Of a stretch of 64,000 bases of DNA, positions 47,301 to 56,769 are shown piece by piece; the stretch's first letter is position 1; every line of letters begins with the position of its first letter. A program made the position numbers and the translations under genes. Source of the stretch: Aspidiotus rigidus (lineage: Eukaryota > Arthropoda > Insecta > Hemiptera > Diaspididae); contig JAVHKY010000062.1 in the NCBI GenBank assembly GCA_035079385.1, forward strand, positions 310,001 through 374,000. Direction: 5' to 3'. The notes under the pieces are model-generated. The model searched no databases, was not told where the DNA came from, and saw only the letters and a list, made by a program, of their open reading frames with translations.

Positions 47301-48567
47301 GCCTCCCATGTTGGAGGCGAGAGGGCGCGTCGGGATTTGTTCATCAAAGAATAAAATATATGCTGTCGGAGGTAGTAACGGAAGTACTGAATTATCTACT
47401 GTCGAATGTTATAATTCCGAAGACGAAAAATGGTCTCAAGTCGCTCCATTACCTGCAGCAAAATCCAATGCCGGTATAGTCATTACATTTTTCTTTTTTC
47501 TTTTTTTTTTTTGAATTGAATGACAAAAAGTTATTGAATTGTACGATATTTCTTTCATACACCATCGGTTTTTTTTTCGTCTTATTTCTGAAATTAGGTT
47601 ATGCTACGTTACTTCTCAACGAGGTTACTCTACATTCATTTCTATACCAATGAGCGATTTTTAATTGGCAGGATTTATAAGCATATTTTCGTATTTTTCA
47701 CTTTTTCCGCAGGTATTTGTTGTTTAAATGATAAAATATACTGCATTGGTGGCTGGAACGGACAGGTTGGCATCAAATATTGTGACGTTTATGACCCAAG
47801 TACAAATAAGTGGTCCAGTATAGCATCATTGCACACTGGTAATAATTATAGAAAAATGCCCTCCGTTATAAGAGCTCGAGTACCTATGTAAATTGTATTT
47901 GCGAAAAAATCACAACGTTGTGATGATGATGATCGCGTAGGTCGCTCTCAAGCTGGAGTGTGTGCATTTAATGGACTCATTTATGCTGTCGGCGGCTGTA
48001 ACGCTTGGAATTGCCTAAACACAGTGGAGTGTTACGATCCACGAACAAATACGTGGACGTCGTGTAAACCACTTGTGACGGCGAGACGTGGTTGTGGTCT
48101 CGCTGTTTTCAATGGTTTGTACCATTTGTGTGTAATTATTATTTTTGCCTGGTGGAGTATTCTCTTAATGATAGATATCTTCAGATAAATTGTACGCGGT
48201 TGGGGGCTGCGATGGGAGTACATCCTTGGACTCTGTCGAAGTGCTTGATCCGATCTTAGACGAATGGCGTTTAGGACCAAACATGAATATTCCTAGGAGT
48301 AACGTCGGCGTTGCCGTCCTGAAAGATCGAATTTACGCGGTGGGCGGTTTTTCAGGTAGATATTACAAATTTATAGTTGTTTTTTTCTAAATTATCTAGT
48401 CAATCGAGTCGTTTATGCAATATGTGATGTATTTAGGTAAAAAGTTTCTGAGTAGTATAGAATTTCTGGAAGAAAAAATTAACAAATGGACCGCGTTCAT
48501 TCAACGAAACTCCTCTTCACTTATTTCTTCCCTGAACGAAGATGACGTACTTGATATTGAGTCGTGA
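37151..48567 (+). CDS. IVNS1ABP: BTB-BACK-Kelch protein, influenza virus NS1A-binding protein homologue (12 exons, about 695 aa)
   Basis: Exons: 37151-37318, 37546-37742, 42706-42904, 45193-45381, 45468-45605, 45692-45818, 46930-47151, 47228-47473, 47713-47838, 47941-48114, 48185-48355, 48437-48567; every junction keeps phase. BTB is in exons 1-2 (LNTMRKNKTFCDVILH, ELYAHRAVLASVSSKLMELF), BACK in exons 3-4, a low-complexity linker in 5-7, and six Kelch blades in 7-12 (IYAVGGSNGS, IYCIGGWNG, IYAVGGCNAWNCLNTVE, LYAVGGCDGS, IYAVGGFSG). The NAWNCLNTVE blade and domain layout match vertebrate IVNS1ABP (642 aa). That family binds actin and acts with Cullin-3 ligases. The coding start is ATG in an acidic N-terminal extension of about 25 residues. 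Introns 2, 3 and 6 are long and carry repeats. Confidence 0.9.
38803..39418. repeat. foldback with ~205-bp arms in intron 2 of the BTB-Kelch gene
   Basis: 38803-39005 pairs imperfectly with 39212-39418 (shared blocks include AATAAACGTAAAAACGAGTTTA and AGTTTATCTRCTCATTC on opposite strands). The open frames on both strands here are shadows of this repeat. Confidence 0.75.
39908..40740 (-). pseudogene. integrase relic (Ginger/gypsy-type, KRBA2-like) in intron 2
   Basis: Minus-strand fragments in three frames: LKCKQAVGVARELLQILL and RILQSDNGWEF (second catalytic Asp) at 40510-40380; VNGRPRYPQSQGS at 40365-40320; AWMQDHETTWSL and EAIKMTPYGAVFGQKARVGL at 40300-40120. This is the integrase core and following segment of Ginger-type transposons and related gypsy integrases. 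A second decayed GKPRHSQSQG copy sits upstream at about 40690-40640, so two overlapping insertions or a duplication occurred. Frameshifts are present throughout and it is not functional. Confidence 0.7.
40950..42239. mobile_element. TA-flanked MITE, about 1.29 kb, in intron 2
   Basis: Ends GAGCCCGGATT (40950) and AATCCGGGCTC (to 42239), bordered by TA on both sides (40948-40949 and 42240-42241). It shares the GAGCCC start and TA target with the 302-bp MITE at 14226. It contains a pure (AT)n run. The flanks match a repeat found again at 57.0, 60.4 and 62.1 kb (TCAGTACGT...GTGATGAAGAACC), so it landed in an older repeat. The 174-residue frame at 41195 includes the dinucleotide run and is not a gene. 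Confidence 0.75.
41259..41300. repeat. (AT)n microsatellite
   Basis: About 40 bases of uninterrupted AT inside the 40950-42239 MITE. Confidence 0.97.
43427..44485 (-). mobile_element. Penelope-like element fragment with inverted flanks, intron 3 of the BTB-Kelch gene
   Basis: About 287-base arms (43427-43713 and 44199-44485) are inverted copies of each other and bracket a GIY-YIG endonuclease fragment. Penelope-like elements commonly carry inverted partial copies beside the main copy. The reverse transcriptase is almost all missing. Confidence 0.75.
43598..44263 (-). pseudogene. GIY-YIG endonuclease domain of a Penelope-like element (221 codons open)
   Basis: It begins in the inverted arm, then reads QPFIGNAPYKIASILRKVGD, then SGVYRLNCSDCNGVYIGQTG (the GVY...YIG core with the Penelope-type Cys pair between), then the conserved Arg and Glu-rich helix RALSARVKEHE, and CPKSRTLDKLEEIEI. 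GIY-YIG is the C-terminal nuclease of Penelope polyproteins and cuts the target. The nuclease part is intact, but the RT is absent, so this is a 5'-truncated copy whose open start is fused to the inverted arm. Confidence 0.82.
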
Positions 48568-49720
48568 AAGTAATTCGCCCATTCTTCGATCTATTTCTGT
48601 GTCCTAGTTCAATGTTTATTTTTAGGAATATTTTAATTTAAAATTTTATGTATTAGCAATTTACTTCTAATGAATTTTCTGAGGGACTCACAATCCATTC
48701 ATTTTTCATTAATTTATATGTTTTTCTATCGTTAAGAACTTCATTTCTCAATAACAAGCGATCAAAAATGAAGAAATCACAAGATTTATGCGTTTGTTGT
48801 TGGTAGGCCACAGTTAGGTTCACGAAAAATATTAGAAAAGTATTTTCTAATTTGTTCTCGTCCAAGTTTTCTTTTCTTTTGTTCAAATCGTTCTATCAAT
48901 TGGAAAGAGTACTTATTTTGTGGGATTTTATTTTTTTTTTTTTCAACTTTCCTTCTATTTAATCTTTTATCACTGTCTTTGCATTTCATACTCTGTAATT
49001 TCGTTATGGTACATCATTGTTCTATTATATCGTATCGGATTTCAAGTTGAGGGACTAACTTATTTTGTGTAGTGCCCATTACTCAGTGTTTTACCGTCAA
49101 AGTCCTGCACATTTCGATTTTTGAAGAAATGGTTAGGAAAGTTGTTTTACATTTAAAAAAATACAATAAAGTTCTGGTCTACTTTGTTTCGATGTGTTGT
49201 CCAAGTTTTTCGAGATCGGGTTTATCGTATGTGCAGCGCCGCCCGTCCTCCATGGTGGAGTGGATGCGGGTTGCGTGTTTCCTCCAACACCAAAATCGAC
49301 CCCTTTGTGTATAATTTCAGTGTTGAAAGAATCTCCTTAGCGAATCCCCTCTTCTACACGGCAATCGTCAAGTTGCAGTGCCCCAGGTACGCAAAACATT
49401 AGAACACACAACAATAACACTACTTTAGATATAGTAGATCGCTGTTGGAGTCTTCTTCTTTCTTCAAATGTGGTCTTCCTCTCCTTCCTGCCCATCTGGA
49501 TGTGGATGGTACATAGGTGTCGAGTAAGCCGTAGTGTGGTTCTGCATTTACCTATTCCATTCTCAGTCCATCTTCTTCATGACGGTGACTGCAAATCAGA
49601 CACCCGATTCCACGCTTCTTTGGAATCTAGAAGTTTTTCGAGATCAAATACTCGTACAATTATAAAACAAAGAAATTCACGGGAATAAAATTCATACTTT
49701 CAACGAGGTAATGAAGATAT
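48568..49720. other. 3' UTR and intergenic DNA, no gene seen
   Basis: It follows the Kelch gene stop. An AATAAA near 49166 is a possible distal polyadenylation signal. Short open frames at 49072-49700 have no family features. Confidence 0.4.
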
Positions 49721-49724
49721 AAAT

Positions 49725-51093
49725 GTGGCAAATAAAGATATAATCTGCGAACAAAGGGGTTTTTTGGTAGAAAATATAGGTATCCCTTCTAGAAACCACA
49801 TATTAGGGCTCTCACCCCCAATACCCCGAGCTGGACCCTTTTTTTGGGGAGTGGGGGTTGAAACGTACAGAATTTCAGTTTTTTGCGAATAGCACGTCAA
49901 ATTTTGAACTACGGATAGATGAAAAATGTTTCAAATAAAAGTTGTTCCTTGTAAAATTTCCTACAAAATTATCTACAGATATGCTATTGTAGGTGGAATA
50001 GTGTAAGAAATATCCTCAGTGGAATATGGATACAATTTTCAAAATTTACGGTTTCCAAGATTTCCGAGTTAATTCCTAAGAAATGTTTTGTCAGGAGCAT
50101 AAGTTTTTGAGCAGAAGAAACCTCGTAACTGAGTCGACATTAAACGTAGTAGGACGTAACCCAATTTAGAAATGTTTGCGCTTACTCCACTTCATTCAAA
50201 ATGTTGCTAAATAAAGTAGTGAAGAAAGGAAGGTGCAGGGGGTAGCAAGCAAGTATTTGATATTGTGCAGTGTGTCCCGTTTTCAGGGTATTGGTGTAGA
50301 TTTATAACTGCATAGTATTTCTAGCGAGTTAGGCCTATCTCTTGCAAATATGTCTGCATCATTTGTTGTATTTGTGGCGCGTTGTGTTCTTTTCCAAGTA
50401 TAATGGGATCAAATTTGCAGTCACAATATTAACACAGTCCAAACTTTTCAGTATTTGGTGTTTCGCGCAATGACGCTATTTGGGAGTGAAATGTTCACAT
50501 AATAGGTACTTTGATAAGTTCTTACATCGTTGTTTTTAATATTTTTCAATGTATTGTAATGATTCACAAAGTCTGAAGAATTCATTCACGTAAATACTTT
50601 TGATTAATTTTGCAAAATAATTTCGGAATATTACTTTAAAGTAAATCGAATTATTTTTGATTAGCCATGCTGATAACAACGAAATCGACGTCACGAAAAC
50701 CTGGAGTATTATGTTAAGAAATTGGACCAGAAATGACTTCTGCTTAAAAAGTCACGCTCCTGATAAAATATTTCTCAGGAATTAATTCAAAAATATGGAA
50801 AAATTGGAAAACGTTAATTTTGAAATTGTACTCATATCCAACTGAGTATATTTCATACACTATTCCACTTACAATATCATAGGTATATCTGTAGATCATT
50901 TTGTAGGAAATTTTACGAGGAAGGTCAAAGTTTGACGAACTATTTGCAAACAACTGAAATTTTGGATGTTTTAGCCCCCCGAAAAGGGGCCAGCCCAGGG
51001 TTTGAGATTCTTGACATGTTGTTTCTGAGGGAAATACCTAGATTTTCCACCAAAAACCCCTTTGTTTTCTGGCGATATTTTCTAAATGTCTTT
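49725..51093. repeat. large foldback element with ~370-410-bp diverged arms
   Basis: 49725-50135 pairs imperfectly with 50727-51093: shared blocks include AACAAAGGGGTTTTTTGG with its complement, the 'cccc...ggcc' purine-rich block, and the line around TATCTGTAGAT with its complement. The loop (50136-50726) is non-coding. It is probably an old non-autonomous DNA transposon; its ends are not sharply defined. Confidence 0.65.
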
Positions 51094-51914
51094 ATTGCCT
51101 AGATTAAGTAGGCAATGAAGATCATACGGTATTCGCTCACATATAAGACGGCCCAAAATTTGACGATGACCTTTCAGAACTTTTTTTTGTCCGATTATAA
51201 GGACGCAAGTTTAGCGAAGTAAAAATTTATGAGTAAAATTATTAATTTCCAACATTATACATACTAAAAATACCTGTACGATTCATAATTATGATGCAAA
51301 TTTTCTTATCTGAACTACGTATCAATCATCATCATCATCATCAATGGAGAAATTTCACTTGAATAAATAGAATCGTTCCCTGAAGAGAAGTCTTCTTGTA
51401 TTTGTTCGTTATCTGCTTCCTCCTGTACAATATCATCTCCCGCCCCTTCATTCCCTTCTATTTTCTCTTTTTCGACTCCTATGATCCAATTCTTAAACGC
51501 AGCCCTGATTTTGTATAAATGGAGAAAAATAAGGTTGCTCAACCACAGAATGTTTAAATACAAGTTACAAAACGCTTTCGACAACAAAGGGCACCATCAG
51601 TGCGAAGCGAAAACAGAACTGATAGGAAAACATACATAAATGATAGAAATAAACTAAGACAGAGGAACGGAACTGCGACAGGAGCAAACAGGACAGACGA
51701 ATCACCAGGTTTCATATCAATGCTCTCCAACCATTCTATTTCTTCTTTTTCGAGCGCGGAAACCATTGTTTCACCAGGGCGATTATCGTCGGAGAGGGAT
51801 GGGGGCTTCCAGGACACTGGCTTCTTCCCTCATCAGAAGTTCTAGCGTTGTCCAACCTAAAATACCGAGGTATTATAGTCCGTGCTCAGACAACACTCTG
51901 TTAAGAACCGAGTC

Positions 51915-53749
51915 ACCAAACTTGAGATGTATCAACGAGTGGTGGAACGAACTTTTCGAATAGGTAGGCTAGTTCGCCAGTACCAGCTGCAGTAGTATTA
52001 GTGTAGAGATGAAATAGGTGGATTTTAATATTCGTACATCAACGTTACATCCTGGTCTACCGTCGCGTAGCAAACTTTTTCCTACTTCCCCTCCTTATAG
52101 TATCTTTATCGAGTGCGTAACCTATCTTCTTTCTTTCTATCTTTTTCCCACTTTTTTCAAATTTACCTAATCTACGGCATGCGGCCGAGTGGACTATTTT
52201 TTTTTTTTTATGCTGTCTCACCGGTGAGCTTCGGCTCATCGGCTTGTCAGTGTATGTTCTGACTTTCAATATCGAAGGATGTATTTTCTATCGATAGGGA
52301 ATTATAAGTACGTATACGTGCGATTTCAACGTGCTCCGCTCTCGGTCGATGTGCCGAACATCTAAAGAAATTTCAGCTATCTTTTTGCGATATATGGTCC
52401 GACAGGGGATGTTTTTAGAGTGAAAACGTACTTGTTTTGATACAACAGTATGTTCTTATTGAAAGATGATTTAATTAATGAAAGATCGAAGTGTCGCCAA
52501 CTTAATTTTGTGTTATCGATCTGAAATCGTGGAAATTTGGTATTGTACCAAGACGTCTGTTCGAAAGTATGAAATTCGCGCATAGTGTGTTAATATATCA
52601 GACTGGGCGAAGGGTGTCGTGTCCCGGATCTCAGTATAATATCTCCAATACGTGGTGCCGTATAGCTCGCTCACATTCGAATTTCGTGGGCATTTATTCG
52701 AACTGGGCTGGACAGAATACAATCGTCTACATATTTGCTTTAACATCAATATCAACAAAGAGAGCTAGATGACCAAAGTCACCCGGATTTGAAAAGCAGT
52801 AACATCGATGAATCGAGTCGGCTGTATTACACTTTATTATTGATGATGGATCGACGGTCTTCCTTTGCTGCTTTTGTACATGGCTGTATGATATACAATG
52901 TGCTAGTCTCTGGTATTGTTGACTCGTTTAATAATAATGTGAATTCTCGTGTGTATTTCGAAATGTTCGAATCCTTTCCTCTGAGTTGATGAGTATCGAG
53001 TAGTTTAACTTTTCAGAGATTTCTCAGATCCCTACGAGTTGGAAAACGAAAGTGATTATATCTAAGAACAATACTGCAGTCTGCGAATTATCAACGAATG
53101 ATTCTTTCGGCCCTATTTTCTAAATTTTTATTTCAGGTTACCCATAGATTCCTCTCTCTCTCTAGGCCCAACCGACTGGCTTGTACAGTCCTCGTTTGTT
53201 TTCAGGTTTTTCAGATACTCGTTCAACCCTATCGAACGAGCGGAGATTATGTTTATTTTACTTAGAAAATTTCGATCAAGATTTATAATTACTACGACAA
53301 ACTATTTTCTTCTGTTTGACGGGAAAAGTAGAGCCCGTATCAATGACAACGCTAGCCTCAATTATCAAGATATTTCGTATAGCCTACGTGATCTCAAAAG
53401 GTGAACCAAAAACTGACTGTGGTCTATCTTCGGTTACTCACGCCCTCAGAAAAGTATTATTCATACTCGCCCCGATTGAGCTAGTCAGGTCTGGTCCCCT
53501 AGGCGGAGGAGAATTGAGGTAAGAGTCGAATACATTCTTGATGAGAGTTGTGATTAACCTGAAGGTTGGATTTAGTTACGAATTTTTCGACGAAGTACGA
53601 ACTTTTGTCTCAAGTCTCGTCTGTCTTGGTAGAACAGTGTCAACAAGTTCCTAAAATTTGATGTCTAGTTTCATGTGCTGATGCTCGTATGCTTCTACTC
53701 TTACGTTGCTACATCACAAACTCTACAAGATACCGGCAAATTTCATAGT
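51915..53749. other. no gene recognised
   Basis: Unassigned DNA between the inverted arms of the Penelope-like relic. It includes a small GC-rich hairpin with a TTCG loop at 52222-52241. The several 60-80-codon frames here lack family motifs or splice support. Confidence 0.4.
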
Positions 53750-53769
53750 CCTCCAAAGCTTTCCTCCAG

Positions 53770-54675
53770 CGGAAGCAATTCATAAGTTTGAATGGTTGAT
53801 ACCTGAGAGGATCAAATGAATGCCTCGCTTCAATCAGGTGCTCCACAAAGGTCGACTTCCTTCTTTCAAGCTAGGAGGTAAAAGCGACTCCATGCTCCTT
53901 GAAGCGCGTGGAAAAACTCCTCTTAATCTTCCCCACATAAAGCGCCGGACAATCAGGACACGAAATTTAATAAGCTCCATATTTCCCCGATTGTGAGGTG
54001 CGATCTTTGGGAGAGCCCAACTGGGTTACCAAAGTTCGGAGTTTATAGTAGCCTGCCCTAAATTTATGAGGCTTGAGAACCTTCGCTAATTCATAATGAA
54101 TTTCCCCAGATGAAGGAGGCGGATCTATATTGTTCTCACAGATGAGGACAAGGAGGAGGGAGGAGGGGAAGTAGGAAGGGAAGTCAGCCGGCTACGGTTC
54201 ATGGATACAATTTTCTTCTGGACCAAACGATCAATAACCAGGCTAATGCCATTCCGGATGGCGAGAATTTTCATGGTATTTAATTCACTCCGGAAGGTGG
54301 CTTGGAGGGAGGGACACAAAGCGGTGGATCAAAGCCATGTCCGGTGCCTCTTTGTGTCGGGGTTAGCAATAAGAAGAAGAGTTGATGTATAAATCAGAGG
54401 AGGTGGGTATCCCATAAATACCAAACGTGTGTCCTCACTCCGTGAGAGGAATGTGGTGGTCCAAGAAATTGATCTCATTCCTCCCCTTTTTCGAGGAACT
54501 TAAGACCATAAAAGTCCTGACCACCCAGAATGGTATTCATCTGGATATTGATAGTTTGGTCCAGACAAAATTCGTACCCATGAACCTTAGTCAGCTTACT
54601 TCCCAGTGCTTTGAAATTTAGCGGCATCTCGTACAGCTTGGTGATTCGGTTCTTAACAGAGTGTTGCCTGAGCAC
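53770..54675 (-). pseudogene. Penelope-like RT C-terminus and GIY-YIG endonuclease, multiply broken
   Basis: Minus-strand pieces: KLYEMPLNFKALGSKLTK (54640-54580); SELNTMKILAIRNGISLVID (about 54290-54230), matching the 'E.N.IK..A..NG' end of Penelope RTs; then SGKYGAY, a stop, and ISCPDCPALYVGK followed by SFSTRFKEHG (about 53990-53880), the GIY-YIG core with its Cys pair. Stops and frameshifts show decay. A second copy of the NG-x4-IDxLVQxK block at 54475-54560 shows internal duplication. Confidence 0.7.
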
Positions 54676-55031
54676 GGACTATAAAACCTCGGTATTTCAG
54701 GTTGGACAACGCTAGAACTTCGGATGAAGGAAGAAGCCAGTCTCTGGAAGCCCCCACCCCTCTCCGACAATAACCGCCCGGGTGAAATAATGGTTTCCGC
54801 GCTCGAAAAAGAAGAAATAGAATGGTTGGAGAGTATTGATATGAACCTGGTGATTCATCTGTCCTGTTTGCTCCTGTCGCAGTTCCGTTCCTCTGTCTTA
54901 GTTTATTTCTATCTTTTAAAGTATGTTTTCCTACCAGTTCTGTTTTCGCTTCGCACTGATGGTGCCCTTTGTTGTCGAAAGCGTTTTGTAACTTGTATTT
55001 AAACATTCTGTGGTTGAGCCACGTTATTTTT

Positions 55032-55679
55032 CTTAATTAACAATGTGCCATAGCCTGGAGGATCGAAGTTCTAAGATTGCCTGATTTTGAACGTTGAAAC
55101 TTCCAAGAAGAAGTGTATTTTGTAAGCGGACATTTACGGTATTTCATAACTCCATAGCCCAGCAGTAGGTCCGAATCAATAGCGTTACAACACAACTAAC
55201 ATAAATATGAAAAAATTACGTCGAACTAGCCTGGACGAGGATTGAAGAGCTTCCCCAGTCTGCAGTCCCTATGTAGTCCGAGGTCAATTTAGATAGGGGA
55301 GCAAGGTTAGGTCGAGGAAGGGTGAAACGAAGGCATGATACATGTTAAAATTATTGATGGTTCACATTTATTGAGGAAACAATTAATAACTTCACGCTAT
55401 AATTTATTTGACAGTGATTACGACTAATAATTGAAAGAAATCAATCAACGCGATGAGTAATTTTGGAAAAAGGAGAGAGGAAAAAAAAGAAGAAAGAAAA
55501 CATAGAAAAGAGTTTGTTAAAAAAGTTGCGTCTTCGCTGAATAAATAAATGAGTAAAAAAATTCAAAACATGAGATTCGATTACGCAAACACATGCTTCT
55601 ACACAATGATTTACTCAATAGTATTTTATAAGAGATCATCGTTAGGGAGAAGAGTATTAAAAGGGCGCGGCATTCAGTG
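55032..55679. other. 3' flank of the WD40 gene
   Basis: AT-rich DNA downstream of the minus-strand WD40 gene's stop. Nothing else is seen. Confidence 0.4.
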
Positions 55680-56437
55680 TCACCGGTTTGCTACCTCACA
55701 CCGCTCAGCACTCGAAGAAGTTCCACTTAAATCGAAAATTTTGCCATAATTCTTGGCTGAACCGTAATCCGTTGCTGGACATGTATCGCGATCTGGACAG
55801 AATGGTTCCATCGTCGGACCCGCTAAATGCAATATAGTCAAGGTAGTGCTTCTCTCCATCGCGATGACAACGTACTTACCCCCGGATAATATTTCCGCGG
55901 CGGTGATCGTTTTGTTCGGCGTGTATACGGCAATTAATTCGCCTGGAGATTATGGCGAAAATGATTACACGAATAACTAGAATGTTGAATTATTATCAAA
56001 ATGTCAATATGTAAAAACATATTACCGTTTGTCAGATTCCACAGCCGAATTGATTTGTCTCTTCCGCTGGAATCGTGCGACAGGAATACCCCTCCCATCG
56101 CATCTAGTCTTAAACAGGTGACAGGAGCCGTGTGACCTTCCAACGTCCACTTGCAAGCACCTATGGTGTAAACAGTGCGTAATATTTACAATATTTACTA
56201 GGTACTAGATTTATTTATTCTAACCGCAAATTGGGTTGCGGCGGGGAATTGCATTCACGAACCTGTCACTAAATCCCACACGGAGATTGTCCCATTTTGA
56301 TGACCACTGATTACGCAGCTATCTTTCGAAGAAATATCGAGTGATACGCTGTTCACACCGGGTTTCCATTTTTTGAAAAGGGTGCCCGATTGTAAATCAT
56401 AAACTACGATGAAATTCGGACTTGGATCGTCTACCTC
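55680..56437 (-). CDS. last three exons of a WD40-repeat protein (possibly NACHT/WD-type)
   Basis: Exons on minus: 56437-56263, 56160-56026 and 55942-55680, joined in phase 1 with good splice signals and ending in TGA. They encode FIVVYDLQSGTLFKKWKPG, then SGHQNGTISVWDLVTG (WD repeat), then LEGHTAPVTCLRLD and KSIRLWNLTNG (WD repeat), then LIAVYTPNKTITAAEILSGG and a Cys-rich non-WD tail of about 50 residues. The tail after the propeller recalls NACHT-and-WD (NWD) family proteins, but that is from memory. Upstream exons are not in the remaining window or are hidden in repeats; the acceptor before 56437 shows more exist. Confidence 0.75.
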
Positions 56438-56769
56438 CTACAGAATAAAGTCCAAACACTTATTGATCAAAAAGTTTCGTCAAAGACGCTGGTGGTTGTT
56501 TCATTGTCAAATAGGATACAAAAAACTTACAACTAAAAATAGTAATTCACGTAACTAGTTTGGGAAACAAACGATAACCGAACGAGCGCAAAACAATTAA
56601 GGCAAATCCAAGTAAAGCTGTCCAAACGTTTTCCGCATGCCATTTTACCAACTTCTCCTATCCAAAAAGTGAGGTAAAGCGAGGTATTACGTCCACCCGC
56701 CCGTTCAGGTTTCCTTATAATAAGTATTTATTATTTATTTATTTATTTATTTATAAGATTTTTTTTTCG

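Larger units (their letters stand above)
51524..55031 (-). mobile_element. second Penelope-like relic flanked by ~390-bp inverted repeats
   Basis: 51524-51914 and 54641-55031 are inverted copies with high identity (they give the near-identical shadow frames at 51554-51817 and 54724-55002). Between them, adjoining the right arm, are decayed RT and GIY-YIG pieces of a Penelope-like element on the minus strand. The 51915-53749 stretch holds no recognisable element sequence and may be host DNA caught between the arms. Confidence 0.65.

Noticed and set aside
51554..51817. 87-92 residue frames repeated at 51554 and 54724
   Set aside because: Their similarity comes from the inverted flanking repeats of the Penelope-like relic, not from two genes.
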